DNA of 40,037 nt from a virus: positions 1 through 40,037 of IMG/VR virus record IMGVR_UViG_3300023184_000264, one strand, 5' to 3'. The notes under the pieces were generated by a model. The model saw only the letters and a program-made list of their open reading frames with translations. It was not told the DNA's origin and did no database searches. Position numbers and translations under genes: made by a program. How positions within the stretch are numbered: the first letter of the stretch is position 1; each line of letters starts with the position of its first letter. Positions 31,639 through 40,037 of this stretch are shown here, one piece after another.

Positions 31639-32418
31639 ATGGAAACTGAAAATTTTGATTCAGAAATTGTTGACCCCGTTGAATACGACGGACAAGTTGA
31701 TGGTGGAGATGAAGTTGCGGAACCTACAGAATACGAATACCTTGATACGGATCAGTATGCTGACAAATATGTCAGAGTAACTGTTGATGGTGAAGAGGTT
31801 GAAGTACCTTTTGGTGAAGCTGTTTCGGGTTATCAACGTCAAGCGGATTATACCCGCAAGACACAACAATTAGCTGAAGAGCGTAAGAGCGTTCAATTTG
31901 CAGCGGCAATCCAACAAGCGTTGGACAATGACCCAAATGCAACTATTGATCTACTTAAAAACCATTATGGTCTTAACCAAGTGGATTCCTTTGAAGAGGA
32001 TGATATTTTTGCGGATCCAATGGAAAAACAGTATCGTCAACTTGATAGTCGTCTAAAGTCCTTTGAGGACCAGCAGGCGTTTAATGAGTTAGAACGCAAT
32101 CTAAATAATCTACAGCAGAAATACGGTGAGGATTTCGATGCTAACGAAGTTGTTGCCCAGGCTTTAGCCGTGGGTTCTACAGATTTGGAAGCAGTGTATA
32201 AGCAGTCAGCTTTTGACCGCATGTACTCTCGGGAACAAGCATCACGGCAAATACAGGCTAGCAAAGCTAAACAAGAACAAGAAATTGTTCAAGCCAAGCG
32301 TTCTAGTGGTATTGTAGCTGGTGGTTCTAGTGCTCAGGGAAACTCAGTGGATTCACAACCTATATCATCTTTAAGAGATGCCTTTACAGCAGCTAAACAG
32401 CAGCTTGGCATTTCCTAG
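31639..32418 (+). CDS. Capsid scaffolding protein
   Basis: A 259-residue, strongly acidic N-terminus (EIVDPVEYDGQVDGGDEVAE) followed by a conserved FGEAVSGYQRQADYTRKTQQ segment, then Gln/Glu-rich helices and a Lys/Gln-rich C-terminus (QASKAKQEQEIVQAKRSSGI). Order portal, scaffold, capsid is diagnostic. It guides procapsid assembly and is lost before or during packaging. GGAG lies before the ATG. No protease motif. Confidence 0.9.
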   Translation: METENFDSEIVDPVEYDGQVDGGDEVAEPTEYEYLDTDQYADKYVRVTVDGEEVEVPFGEAVSGYQRQADYTRKTQQLAEERKSVQFAAAIQQALDNDPNATIDLLKNHYGLNQVDSFEEDDIFADPMEKQYRQLDSRLKSFEDQQAFNELERNLNNLQQKYGEDFDANEVVAQALAVGSTDLEAVYKQSAFDRMYSREQASRQIQASKAKQEQEIVQAKRSSGIVAGGSSAQGNSVDSQPISSLRDAFTAAKQQLGIS

Positions 32419-32442
32419 AAACTTTTCCCAGGAGGAACTACT

Positions 32443-33378
32443 ATGGCAGTTAATGCTAACTTTGATGCACTGTTGTCAACAACACTTGCAAACTACCGTG
32501 ACAAGCTCACGGACAACGTGTTTACAGCACGTCCACTTACTTATTGGCTTATGGACAAGGGCCGTATCCGCACCGAAACTGGTGGTACGAAAATTGTTGA
32601 GCAGCTTATTTACGGCAAGAACAGTACTGTTGGACCATACGCTGGTTATGACACTATTTCTTTGACCGCTCAAGACGGCATTTCAGCTGCTGAATACGAT
32701 TGGAAGCAGTATGCTGCATCAATCGCTATCAGTGGTATTGAAGAAGCTAAGAACAATGGAGAGCATGCTATAATTAACTTGCTTGAAGCTAAAATCATGC
32801 AGGCTGAAGAGTCAATGCGTGAAGGTTTCAACACAATGTTCTATGGTGATGGTTCCGCTACTAACGCATGGAACGGTCTCGGCAACATTGTTGAGTCTGG
32901 TAACACTGTTGGTGGTATTAACTCAGCTACTTCTGGTAACGAGTTCTGGCGTTCATATGAACAGAACACTGCTGAAGCTTTGTCTCTTGCAAACATGACG
33001 ACTGCTTATAACAGTTCGTCTGTTGGTAATGACCATCCTGACGTTATCCTTACTACTCAGACATTGTTTGAAAAGTACGAATCATTGTTGACGCCTAACC
33101 TTCGTTATGCAGATACAAAGACCGCAGATGCTGGATTCCAGAACTTGCTGTTCAAGGCTACACCAATCATGTACGATACAGCTTGTACCGCAGGTGTTGT
33201 GTACTTCTTGAACTCTAAGTACCTAAAGCTTGTTGGTCATTCTGACAAGTGGTTCTCACAGACTGAATTCATTCGTCCTGAGAACATGGATGCACGCTAT
33301 GCGCTCATCATGTGCTACGGTAACCTTGTTTGTTCAAACCGAGCAAAGCAAGGCAAGCTGACTGCAAAGACAGCTTAG
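32443..33378 (+). CDS. Major capsid protein
   Basis: A 311-residue protein with a very strong AGGAGG ribosome binding site and a terminator directly behind it, as expected for the most abundant product. It begins NANFDALLSTTLANYRDKLT and contains GGTKIVEQLIYGKNSTVGPY, an E-rich long helix (INLLEAKIMQAEESMREGF) and SDKWFSQTEFIRPENMDARY. An HK97-like fold is expected from context and size. C-dense codons differ mildly from the T-rich neighbours, consistent with high expression. Confidence 0.93.
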   Translation: MAVNANFDALLSTTLANYRDKLTDNVFTARPLTYWLMDKGRIRTETGGTKIVEQLIYGKNSTVGPYAGYDTISLTAQDGISAAEYDWKQYAASIAISGIEEAKNNGEHAIINLLEAKIMQAEESMREGFNTMFYGDGSATNAWNGLGNIVESGNTVGGINSATSGNEFWRSYEQNTAEALSLANMTTAYNSSSVGNDHPDVILTTQTLFEKYESLLTPNLRYADTKTADAGFQNLLFKATPIMYDTACTAGVVYFLNSKYLKLVGHSDKWFSQTEFIRPENMDARYALIMCYGNLVCSNRAKQGKLTAKTA

Positions 33379-33395
33379 TCGTTGTACTTCGGACT

Positions 33396-33427
33396 GGGTG
33401 GGCTTCCTTCGGGTTGCCCACCCTTTT
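33396..33427 (+). terminator. Rho-independent terminator after the capsid gene
   Basis: A perfect 8-bp stem GGGTGGGC/GCCCACCC with a 12-base loop, followed by TTTTC. Outer TTGTAC/GTACAA can extend the pairing. It would lower transcription into the tail genes relative to the capsid gene or stabilise the capsid mRNA end. Confidence 0.9.
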
Positions 33428-33454
33428 CGTACAAGTAACAAATCCTGCTAGGGT

Positions 33455-33673
33455 ATGACCTTTAAAACCGTTAATGCCCTATATGGAACTCCCGTCATGG
33501 GGAGTCTGCCAGTTAATCAATCTGCTGGATCTAAAATTCAGGTTGGTGGTGTACCTTATTTGGGACGTCAACGTTGTATTGCTAATGATGATACATGTGA
33601 AGGTCCTAAAGCCAAAGGTACCGAGTATTGTATTGGGCATTTGCGTGCTAATGAAAAGAAAGAAACTGAATGA
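33455..33673 (+). CDS. Small Cys-containing protein (72 aa)
   Basis: A 72-residue protein. Cysteines and a His near the C-terminus (QRCIANDDTC .. EYCIGHLR) could form a zinc site. The N-terminus is GTPVMGSLPVNQSAGSKIQV. It sits between capsid and adaptor genes; it ends with ATGA overlap. A head decoration or connector accessory is possible; not recognised. Confidence 0.7.
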   Translation: MTFKTVNALYGTPVMGSLPVNQSAGSKIQVGGVPYLGRQRCIANDDTCEGPKAKGTEYCIGHLRANEKKETE

Positions 33674-34368
33674 GTACTGCTGCTGAACTTAAAGATTTTG
33701 TTTATAATATCTTAGATCTTGATGCTGCTGATCTGCCAACTTCGTTGGTGTATCAGTATTTGAAAGATGGGTTTCAGCGTGTAATCAATCTTGAGCGCCG
33801 TTGGCCTTTTCTTGAAACAACATATACTCTAAATACGACAGCTAGCCAACGTGACTATGCCATATCTGTTATTGGTAGTGGTGATTTACGTGAAGTAATT
33901 TCTGTTGTAGATACAAGTTCAAGCGGAAATAGGTTATCTCTTATTTCTATTGATGAAGCAGAAGCTGTATGGCATGGTTCGTTTGATACACCTAGTCGCC
34001 CATTGTTTTTTTCTGAATGGAGTGAAACAATTAAGTTGTATCCTAAACCTGATAAAGTTTATGCTTTAGTTATTCGTGGATATCGTAAACCAAGTTACAC
34101 CCCTTTTGTCACAACAACCTTAGAGGTTGATTGTGATGAGCGTCTGCATCTTGCTATTGCCTACTATGCTATCTCTCAGGCTTATAAGCGTCAGGAAGAT
34201 AACGAGATGGCTAGCATGTACAAGCAGTCTTTTGAGGAAGCTGTTTCTCTTGCTCGTAAGGATATGATGCGTGCTTCTGGTCATCGTCCTATGATTATGT
34301 CTAGGGGTGCTGCACGTCCATCCGAGCATTACTGGTTGCAGTCTCTTGGTAGAACGCTAGGTCAATAA
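33670..34368 (+). CDS. Head-tail adaptor (tail tubular A-like)
   Basis: A 232-residue protein. The N-terminal helical part (LKDFVYNILDLDAADLPTSL, then YLKDGFQRVINLERRWPFLE) and the later LHLAIAYYAISQAYKRQEDN helix are typical of podovirus adaptor proteins that ring the portal. Its place before the nozzle gene fits. ATGA coupling before, TAATG after. Confidence 0.85.
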   Translation: MSTAAELKDFVYNILDLDAADLPTSLVYQYLKDGFQRVINLERRWPFLETTYTLNTTASQRDYAISVIGSGDLREVISVVDTSSSGNRLSLISIDEAEAVWHGSFDTPSRPLFFSEWSETIKLYPKPDKVYALVIRGYRKPSYTPFVTTTLEVDCDERLHLAIAYYAISQAYKRQEDNEMASMYKQSFEEAVSLARKDMMRASGHRPMIMSRGAARPSEHYWLQSLGRTLGQ

Positions 34369-35984
34369 TGGCTACCAATCTTAAAGTTCTTCGTCAGGAC
34401 GATTTCACTGGTGGTTTAAATCTTCGTGCTGACCAGTTTCAGTTGGCTACTAATGAGTCACCTAAAATGTTGAACGTTGAAATTGATCCTCGTGGTGGTA
34501 TTTTTAGCCGTGGTGCTATGCGCCGTACAAACACGACTGCTATTACTCCTACTAATTGGAATCCTACTAGTTTGTATTCTTTTTTTGCTTCTACCCACAG
34601 ACTAATGTTGAGCACTGGTTATAATGCTAGTGTGAATGGTGACGTGTTTTGGTCTAGTAACTGTTCCTCATACGCTAGTCTTGCTATTCCTGTGACTACT
34701 TCTTTTGGTGCTTCTTTCGCTTCTTGGGGTGAAGATCTTTATATTGCTACTGGTTCTGGTAGTGTGTCTTACAAGTGGGATGGAACCACCAAGACTGCTT
34801 TGACAGCTTCTGGTCCAACCTTTCAAAACTCTTATACTGCCCCTACTTTGCCTGCAGTATTCTTTCCCAAAGCTAATCACGTTGTTACCCATGCAGGTAA
34901 AATCTTTGCTGCTAACACAAATGAAAACGGCGTAGCATACCCCAACCGTATTAGGTGGTCACACCCCAACCTTCCTGGTAACTGGGCCGCTGATGACTAT
35001 ATTGACATTAACACTGGTTCTGTAGGTATCACAGCTCTTGCTGTTTTCTCTGGTCATATTGTTGTTTTCAAAGAGGACGCAGTATTTGCTATCTTTGGTT
35101 ACGACTCAGACACTTTTCAAGTTGTTGAAGTTTCACGTTCTGTTGGCGCTGTAAATCCTGGTTCTGTTGCAACTACAGAATCTGGTGTTTATTTCTATTC
35201 ACACCCTGATGGTTTAATGCTTTACAATGGTAATGGTATTGTTGACTTGTTTCAACCTTTGCGTCCCGCTTTAGTTAATGGTTATGTTAACTCTGCAGCA
35301 ACAAACGCCATTAACGTCAACTACGTTAATCGTCGTGTTTGGGTTTCGTTGCCATACAGTGAAACAACAAGCGCAACCACACCAACCGTTTCTTTTGTGT
35401 ATGATAATACAGTAAACAAGTCTGGTGCTTGGCTAATGTTTTCTTCTTACGATGGTTGTGGTATTTCTGCTGGTTTAACTTTTACACAGACAGACGGTAC
35501 AACCAAGCATATTGTTGCTCACCCTACACAGCCGTACACATTGACCGTAGATAACCACGGCAATGCTTTAGATAATGTAACTGGTACAGACAACCAGTTC
35601 ACTAGTCGTTACCGTACACGCTGGTTTGATGCTGGTTCATACGCTCAAAACAAAATGTTTAGACGCCCTAGTTTAGTTGTTAAGCAAACACCTTCTGCGT
35701 CACAGTTGAATGTTGTTGTTTATGGTAACTATGAAGAAGCTGAAGATGGTGAAATGAAACAGTATATTATTGATATTCCAGCGTCTGGTGGTAGCATGTT
35801 GTGGGGTTATGCTCTTTGGGGTTATGCTACTTGGGGTGCTGCAAACCCTGGATCACAGGTTGTTAATGGTCGAAGTGTTGGACTTGCAAAGTCTGTACAG
35901 TTAGAATTTGTTGGTTCGCCAGCACAAACGTGGGGCGTCAATAGTTTCACATTAAAGTATAATCCTAGAAAGGTTAAAGCATAA
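34368..35984 (+). CDS. Tail nozzle / stabilisation protein (P22 gp10- or T7 gp12-like)
   Basis: A 538-residue beta-rich protein beginning [20 protein letters not shown] followed by [20 protein letters not shown], a signature of podovirus tail tube nozzle proteins. A propeller-like series of beta segments follows ([39 protein letters not shown]). It closes the short tail and anchors fibres. This gene is the best single argument for a podovirus morphology. Confidence 0.85.
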   Translation: MATNLKVLRQDDFTGGLNLRADQFQLATNESPKMLNVEIDPRGGIFSRGAMRRTNTTAITPTNWNPTSLYSFFASTHRLMLSTGYNASVNGDVFWSSNCSSYASLAIPVTTSFGASFASWGEDLYIATGSGSVSYKWDGTTKTALTASGPTFQNSYTAPTLPAVFFPKANHVVTHAGKIFAANTNENGVAYPNRIRWSHPNLPGNWAADDYIDINTGSVGITALAVFSGHIVVFKEDAVFAIFGYDSDTFQVVEVSRSVGAVNPGSVATTESGVYFYSHPDGLMLYNGNGIVDLFQPLRPALVNGYVNSAATNAINVNYVNRRVWVSLPYSETTSATTPTVSFVYDNTVNKSGAWLMFSSYDGCGISAGLTFTQTDGTTKHIVAHPTQPYTLTVDNHGNALDNVTGTDNQFTSRYRTRWFDAGSYAQNKMFRRPSLVVKQTPSASQLNVVVYGNYEEAEDGEMKQYIIDIPASGGSMLWGYALWGYATWGAANPGSQVVNGRSVGLAKSVQLEFVGSPAQTWGVNSFTLKYNPRKVKA

Positions 35985-36859
35985 TGGCTAGTTTAAGTAT
36001 TCCAAACTCATTTACAAACAACACGGTAGCCAGTGCTACTGAGGTTAACGCTAACTTTACATCTGTAAAAACTTTTGCGGAAACTGCTGTTGTTCAGGTT
36101 GATGGTTCTGTTCAGGCTCCTACTGCTGCTATTGCAAACTTAGCCGTGACAACGGCGAAGATTGCTGACTTGAATGTTACTACGGCTAAGATTGCTGATG
36201 GTTCTATTACTGTTGGTAAACTTGCTTCTGGTGTAGCAATATCTGGTCCTACAGGGGCTACGGGTGCGACTGGCGCTACGGGTCCTACTGGTCCTACAGG
36301 TCCTACGGGCGCTACAGGAGCTACAGGAGCTACAGGAGCTGCTGGTACTAACGGAACTAACGGTGCCACTGGCGCTACTGGCGCAACTGGTGCTACGGGT
36401 CCTGCTGGACCCATTACGGACTCTTTAACCATTAACCAAAACTCTGGTAGTGCTATTGGTGTGCATGTTGTTCGTGACTTGTATCAAGCAAATTATGATG
36501 CATATCGAACAACCAATGGTGCAGGCGCTATTAACTTTGCTGTTGATTATACAGGAAGAGTTTTTCACTCTGGATTGACGGCAATATCTGACAGGACAAA
36601 AAAACAGAACATTAAAACATCCGACAAAACACATTTAGTCAATGCCATTTCATTGTTGGTACCTAAAACTTTCAACTGGATAGATCACCCTGAAGAAAAC
36701 CAAGTTGGTTTTATAGCACAAGAAGTTCAAGAAGTTCTACCAATTGCAATACGTGAACACGAAGGAATACTCGGAATTGATTACAACGTACTTGTTACCG
36801 CCCTAGTAGCAAAATGCCAAGACCTAGAAACACGATTGGCAGCGTTAGAAGCTAAATAA
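35984..36859 (+). CDS. Tail fibre with collagen-like repeats and S74 chaperone domain
   Basis: A 291-residue protein. The N-terminus ([20 protein letters not shown]) is a fibre attachment type; residues about 87-143 are Gly-X-Y collagen-like repeats ([10 protein letters not shown] units) forming a trimeric stalk; residues about 195-291 are an intramolecular chaperone of peptidase S74 type: [12 protein letters not shown] with the Ser202/Lys207 dyad, [13 protein letters not shown] and a C-terminal coiled coil ([11 protein letters not shown]). The chaperone trimerises the fibre and is usually cut off before the Ser. Both catalytic residues are present. Confidence 0.92.
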   Translation: MASLSIPNSFTNNTVASATEVNANFTSVKTFAETAVVQVDGSVQAPTAAIANLAVTTAKIADLNVTTAKIADGSITVGKLASGVAISGPTGATGATGATGPTGPTGPTGATGATGATGAAGTNGTNGATGATGATGATGPAGPITDSLTINQNSGSAIGVHVVRDLYQANYDAYRTTNGAGAINFAVDYTGRVFHSGLTAISDRTKKQNIKTSDKTHLVNAISLLVPKTFNWIDHPEENQVGFIAQEVQEVLPIAIREHEGILGIDYNVLVTALVAKCQDLETRLAALEAK

Positions 36860-37242
36860 TGGCTATAGAAACACCAAGGAACAATCCACCAATACAAGGA
36901 TGGACAGCACCACTGCTGGAGCAGTTGCGTTCTGCAGACGCACGCACCTTACAGCATGTTTTCACATCATTAAAAGATTACCTAGGTGGCGTACAACAAA
37001 CCATCAGTTCAAACTATTACAACCTAGGTGTCGGGTCTGTATCTGCGGGAACAGCTGGCGCATCTATCACAGGAACATTCCCAAGTCAAACATTAAACCT
37101 GACATTACCTACAGGCCCTACTGGACCAACAGGTCCTACAGGTCCTGCTGGTCCTAATGGTTTCTCTTCTTTAAATCTAGATGGTGGAGCACCAGATTCT
37201 ATATACGGTGGAACACCACTAGTTGATGCGGGGTATGCATAA
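36859..37242 (+). CDS. Short collagen-like tail protein
   Basis: A 127-residue protein. The first 50 residues ([20 protein letters not shown], then [15 protein letters not shown]) are helical, then a Ser/Thr/Gly beta stretch, then five Gly-Pro-Thr type triplets and a short end ([20 protein letters not shown]). It probably is a fibre adaptor linking the nozzle and the following long fibre. TAATG coupling on both sides. Confidence 0.75.
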   Translation: MAIETPRNNPPIQGWTAPLLEQLRSADARTLQHVFTSLKDYLGGVQQTISSNYYNLGVGSVSAGTAGASITGTFPSQTLNLTLPTGPTGPTGPTGPAGPNGFSSLNLDGGAPDSIYGGTPLVDAGYA

Positions 37243-38960
37243 TGGCTGTAGTAGTTCAACATCGTAGAGGAACAGCAGCACAATGGACTGCTGCTAACCC
37301 TATATTGGCACAAGGTGAACCAGGATATGAATACGATACTGGTAAGTTTAAGATTGGTAACGGAGTAAATACATGGAGTGCTTTAGCATACTCTTCAGGT
37401 ATTCAAGGCGCAACAGGCGCAACGGGATCTCAAGGTATACAAGGTATTCAAGGACCAGTTGGTCCAATAGGGGCGACAGGTCCTACAGGTGCTACTGGTG
37501 CCACAGGTGCGGCTGCTACCGTGGCTGCTGGGACTACTACGACAGGAGCAGCGGGCAGTTCAGCTTCTGTAACTAATGTTGGTACTAGTGGTGCTGCTGT
37601 ATTTAACTTTACAGTACCGCAAGGAAACGTAGGTGCAACAGGCACCGCAGCGACAATTGCTGCAGGTACAACAACAACGGGCGCAGTTGGTACTAGTGCT
37701 GCTGTAACGAACGTAGGAACGTCAAGTGCCGCTACCTTTAACTTTACCATACCCGTAGGCGCTACGGGCGCCACAGGCGCTACAGGGGCCACTGGGGCTA
37801 CTGGAGCAACAGGTCCTCAAGGACCACAGGGTATCCAGGGTATAACAGGAAATACAGGTGCTACAGGTACTGCTGCAACTATTGCTGCAGGCACCACCAC
37901 TACAGGTGCTGCTGGTACTTCTGCTTCTGTAACCAATTCTGGTACTAGCGGTGCAGCAGTATTCAACTTTACTATTCCTACTGGTGCAACTGGTGCCACG
38001 GGTGCCACAGGTGCTACGGGTGCTGCTTCTACTGTTCCTGGACCTACGGGACCTACTGGTTCTACGGGACCAACAGGTCCTACGGGCCCTACGGGATTGA
38101 CTGGTCCTACGGGATTAACTGGTCCTACTGGGGCGACAGGTCCTCAAGGTATTCAAGGTGTAACAGGTACTACAGGAGCTACGGGCGCAACAGGTGCCGT
38201 GGGTCCTGGTGTTGCTTCGGGCGGTACTGCAGGTCAGATTCTTTCCAAGATTGACGCTACTAACTACAATACACAGTGGGTTGATATTGCTCCTGGTGCT
38301 GCATATACAAGCGTCTTAAAGCACGAGGTAAAAGCTGGTGAGGCTATTACCAAAGGTCAAGCAGTGTATGTGTCATCTGCTAACGGCACTAACATGATTG
38401 TTTCTAAAGCCAGTAACGCTACTGAGGCTACGTCCTCTAAGACTATGGGTTTGCTAGATGGAACTGTTGCTTTGAATGGTTTTGCTAATGTGGTTACAGA
38501 AGGTCTATTGGCTGGTTTAAATACGAGTACTGCTACTGCTGGAGACCCTGTGTGGCTTGGTACCAGTGGTAACTTGATTTATGGTTTGGCAAGTAAGCCT
38601 ACCGCCCCTGCTCATCTTGTTTTTATTGGTATTGTGACTAAAGTCAATGCTTCTACTGGTGAAATTTTTGTTCGTGTTCAGAATGGTTTTGAACTCAGAG
38701 AAATACATGACGTTTCTATTACTAGCCCTGCTAATGGGCAGGTTTTGAAATACAACGGGACTACGGGATTGTGGGAAAATGGCCTGGGTGCCACGACCTT
38801 GGATGACTTGACGGACGTAACGATTACCACTCCTAGTAGTGGGCAGATTGTTTCTTATAATGGATCTCAATGGGTTAATGCTGCTGCACCACAAACTGGT
38901 GCATCAACACAAACAGCATCTAATCTGATGACTTATACAATGATGAATATGGAGTTTTAA
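37242..38960 (+). CDS. Long collagen-like tail fibre
   Basis: A 572-residue protein. Residues 1-50 ([20 protein letters not shown], then [17 protein letters not shown]) match the N-terminal domain seen in major tropism determinant and related tail proteins. Residues about 55-325 alternate collagen-like G-X-T blocks with three 36-residue modules (separate entry). From about 360 on is a beta-rich head ([39 protein letters not shown]) common in phage fibres, ending MNMEF. It has no S74 domain. Likely a trimeric host-contact fibre. Confidence 0.88.
   Translation: MAVVVQHRRGTAAQWTAANPILAQGEPGYEYDTGKFKIGNGVNTWSALAYSSGIQGATGATGSQGIQGIQGPVGPIGATGPTGATGATGAAATVAAGTTTTGAAGSSASVTNVGTSGAAVFNFTVPQGNVGATGTAATIAAGTTTTGAVGTSAAVTNVGTSSAATFNFTIPVGATGATGATGATGATGATGPQGPQGIQGITGNTGATGTAATIAAGTTTTGAAGTSASVTNSGTSGAAVFNFTIPTGATGATGATGATGAASTVPGPTGPTGSTGPTGPTGPTGLTGPTGLTGPTGATGPQGIQGVTGTTGATGATGAVGPGVASGGTAGQILSKIDATNYNTQWVDIAPGAAYTSVLKHEVKAGEAITKGQAVYVSSANGTNMIVSKASNATEATSSKTMGLLDGTVALNGFANVVTEGLLAGLNTSTATAGDPVWLGTSGNLIYGLASKPTAPAHLVFIGIVTKVNASTGEIFVRVQNGFELREIHDVSITSPANGQVLKYNGTTGLWENGLGATTLDDLTDVTITTPSSGQIVSYNGSQWVNAAAPQTGASTQTASNLMTYTMMNMEF
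37512..37979 (+). repeat. Three 108-base in-frame modules in the long fibre
   Basis: Copies at 37512-37619, 37647-37754 and 37872-37979, each exactly 36 codons, of the form [14 protein letters not shown] then a SA-VTN-GTS segment and FNFT-V/I-P. They are separated by collagen-like linkers of different lengths. DNA of the copies differs mainly at third positions, so the duplications are old and under protein-level selection. Confidence 0.85.
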
Positions 38961-39295
38961 TGGCTAGTGGTGATGTGTTCCCGAAAATGTTGACTGTCCC
39001 CACACAGGTGGGTACATCAACGACAACTTTGTTTACTGTGCCTGCGGGTCGCCAGTACACGATTAAGCAGATTGTGATTTGCAATACGGATGGGGTGGAC
39101 AGGTTGATCACGTTGGCTCGTGGTACGGCGGCGACTGCTGCTAACTGCTTTACTTATAATTTGCCTGTGGCTGGTTACGACACGATTGTGTTGGATACTG
39201 GTTTGGTATTAGAGGCTGCTGAAACTGTGCAGGGTTTATCGGATACGGCTTCTAAAGTGACTGTGACTATCACGGGTTGGGACCGTACTATCTAA
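38960..39295 (+). CDS. Small beta-sandwich tail protein
   Basis: A 111-residue protein ([20 protein letters not shown].. ending VTVTITGWDRTI). It is beta-rich with the pattern TLFTVPAGRQYTIKQIVICN typical of small phage proteins that decorate the capsid or tail. It is TAATG-coupled to fibre genes at both ends, so a tail location is more likely. Confidence 0.8.
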   Translation: MASGDVFPKMLTVPTQVGTSTTTLFTVPAGRQYTIKQIVICNTDGVDRLITLARGTAATAANCFTYNLPVAGYDTIVLDTGLVLEAAETVQGLSDTASKVTVTITGWDRTI

Positions 39296-40037
39296 TGGCT
39301 ATTTCTAGTGTTTTGGGTTCGTCTGCGTTGTTGCCTGCGGGCTTGGGGTTCCGCAATGTTCTGATTAACGGCGACTTTAAGGTATGGCAACGAGGAACAT
39401 CAACGGCATTTACTGCTACTGCTTCAACCTCGTTTCTTGCTGACCGTTGGAGTGGCTACCGAGGTGTTGCTGGTTCAACACAATCACGAGTTTCTTCTGG
39501 TCTTACGGGTTTTCAATACGCACTAAGAATGCAAAGGGATTCGGGGAACACATCAACAAGCCGAATATATATTGGTCAAAGTTTAGAAACATCAACTATT
39601 GCTACTTTTGCAGGAAAAAGAATGGCTTTAAGTTTTTATGCTAGGGCTGGTTCAAACTTTTCTGCTACTTCTAGTTTGTTTAGAGTAATGGTTTTTTCTG
39701 GTACGGGAACAGAGTGTAATGTTGTTCATGTTACTCCGACAAGTATTACAACAGATTTGGATACCACTTTTACTTTGAGTACAAGTTGGCAGTTGTTTAC
39801 CGCTTACTACAATGTTCCATCTGGTGTTACGCAACATGGCATCCAACTTGATTTTACCCCTGTTGGTACTGCTGGTGCTGCTGACTATGTGGATATTACG
39901 GGTGTTCAACTGGAACAGAACTACCAGCCAACCCCGTTTGAACAACGACCATACGGTGTAGAACTAGCACTATGCCAACGGTATTATGAAACTTCATACA
40001 ACGGAGTAGCCAAAGGGACAAACACTGCGGTGGGTGT
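39295..40037 (+). CDS. Tail fibre protein, N-terminal part (variant B tip), cut by window end
   Basis: A gene starting at the TAATG overlap (MAISSVLGSSALLPAGLG) and open to the last base. The domain FRNVLINGDFKVWQRGTSTA then FLADRWSG and the end VQLEQNYQPTPFEQRP is a jelly-roll, carbohydrate-binding-like unit widespread in phage fibres. After ELALCQRYYE it reads TSYNGVAKGTNTAVGV, unlike the version at 150-473. If the ends join at the shared 127 bases, the full protein with tip A is 339 residues. Confidence 0.88.
   Translation, partial: MAISSVLGSSALLPAGLGFRNVLINGDFKVWQRGTSTAFTATASTSFLADRWSGYRGVAGSTQSRVSSGLTGFQYALRMQRDSGNTSTSRIYIGQSLETSTIATFAGKRMALSFYARAGSNFSATSSLFRVMVFSGTGTECNVVHVTPTSITTDLDTTFTLSTSWQLFTAYYNVPSGVTQHGIQLDFTPVGTAGAADYVDITGVQLEQNYQPTPFEQRPYGVELALCQRYYETSYNGVAKGTNTAVG
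39842..39968. repeat. 127-base end repeat, copy 2
   Basis: Identical to bases 1-127. After it the sequence differs from copy 1 by synonymous changes (Ala GCC/GCA, Tyr TAC/TAT) through the conserved motif, then diverges completely from the codon after RYYE. It marks the closing point of a circular map of about 39,841 bp. Confidence 0.9.

Noticed and set aside
36112-36432. Long leftward frame rich in PVAPVAP repeats (also 37448-37792 and 37817-38008)
   Set aside because: It is the antisense of the collagen-like G-X-T repeats and has no ribosome binding site or independent context.
37400-38210. Possible CRISPR-like or VNTR array
   Set aside because: The repeats are in-frame coding repeats of a fibre without uniform spacers; no cas genes.

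Overview
The window reads as an essentially complete genome of a small tailed phage with podovirus-like architecture. The first 127 bases recur exactly at 39842-39968. Joining the ends there gives a circular map of about 39.84 kb, and the last 69 bases are an alternative continuation of the same tail-fibre gene. The most telling host clue is a secreted Rpf-type (resuscitation-promoting factor) muralytic domain, a family typical of Actinobacteria. The phage therefore probably infects an actinobacterium, and several small proteins resemble ones I associate with aquatic phages; this host assignment is inference. I see no integrase, recognisable repressor, tRNA, DNA polymerase or CRISPR array.

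Layout. Two divergent blocks start near 26.44-26.60 kb. The rightward (late) block runs from 26.6 kb to the window end and continues from position 1 to 12.89 kb. It holds the terminase small and large subunits, small basic and membrane proteins including a holin-like one, portal, scaffold, major capsid protein followed by a strong terminator, an adaptor, a tail nozzle, and a row of tail-fibre and receptor-binding genes. Nine successive junctions between the adaptor and the last receptor-binding protein overlap by one base (TAATG). Then come three internal-virion-like proteins, a 2652-residue virion protein that takes up a fifth of the genome, and an M15-type endolysin.

The leftward (early) block runs from 26.43 kb down to 12.89 kb. 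Its promoter-proximal part (19.7-26.4 kb) is mostly small unknown proteins. It also holds an amidoligase next to a class II glutamine amidotransferase, both fused to Cys-rich metal-binding segments. Its distal part is a replication and recombination set: Rpf-like enzyme, Cas4/RecB-like nuclease, a small possible ssDNA-binding protein, a DnaB-like helicase, an archaeo-eukaryotic-type primase, RusA, another probable nuclease, and a sigma-region-4-like HTH protein fused to a nucleotide-metabolism-like domain. With no polymerase gene, the phage probably uses the host polymerase.

The most striking features are five identical copies of a 16-bp near-palindrome, all in the same orientation, just upstream of or at the 5' ends of early genes; the amidoligase/amidotransferase pair behind one of these sites; the secreted Rpf-like enzyme; and the exact 127-base end overlap, which marks a switch point between two versions of the tail-fibre tip. 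The late and early blocks meet tail to tail at 12889/12890 with no spacer and no visible terminator.
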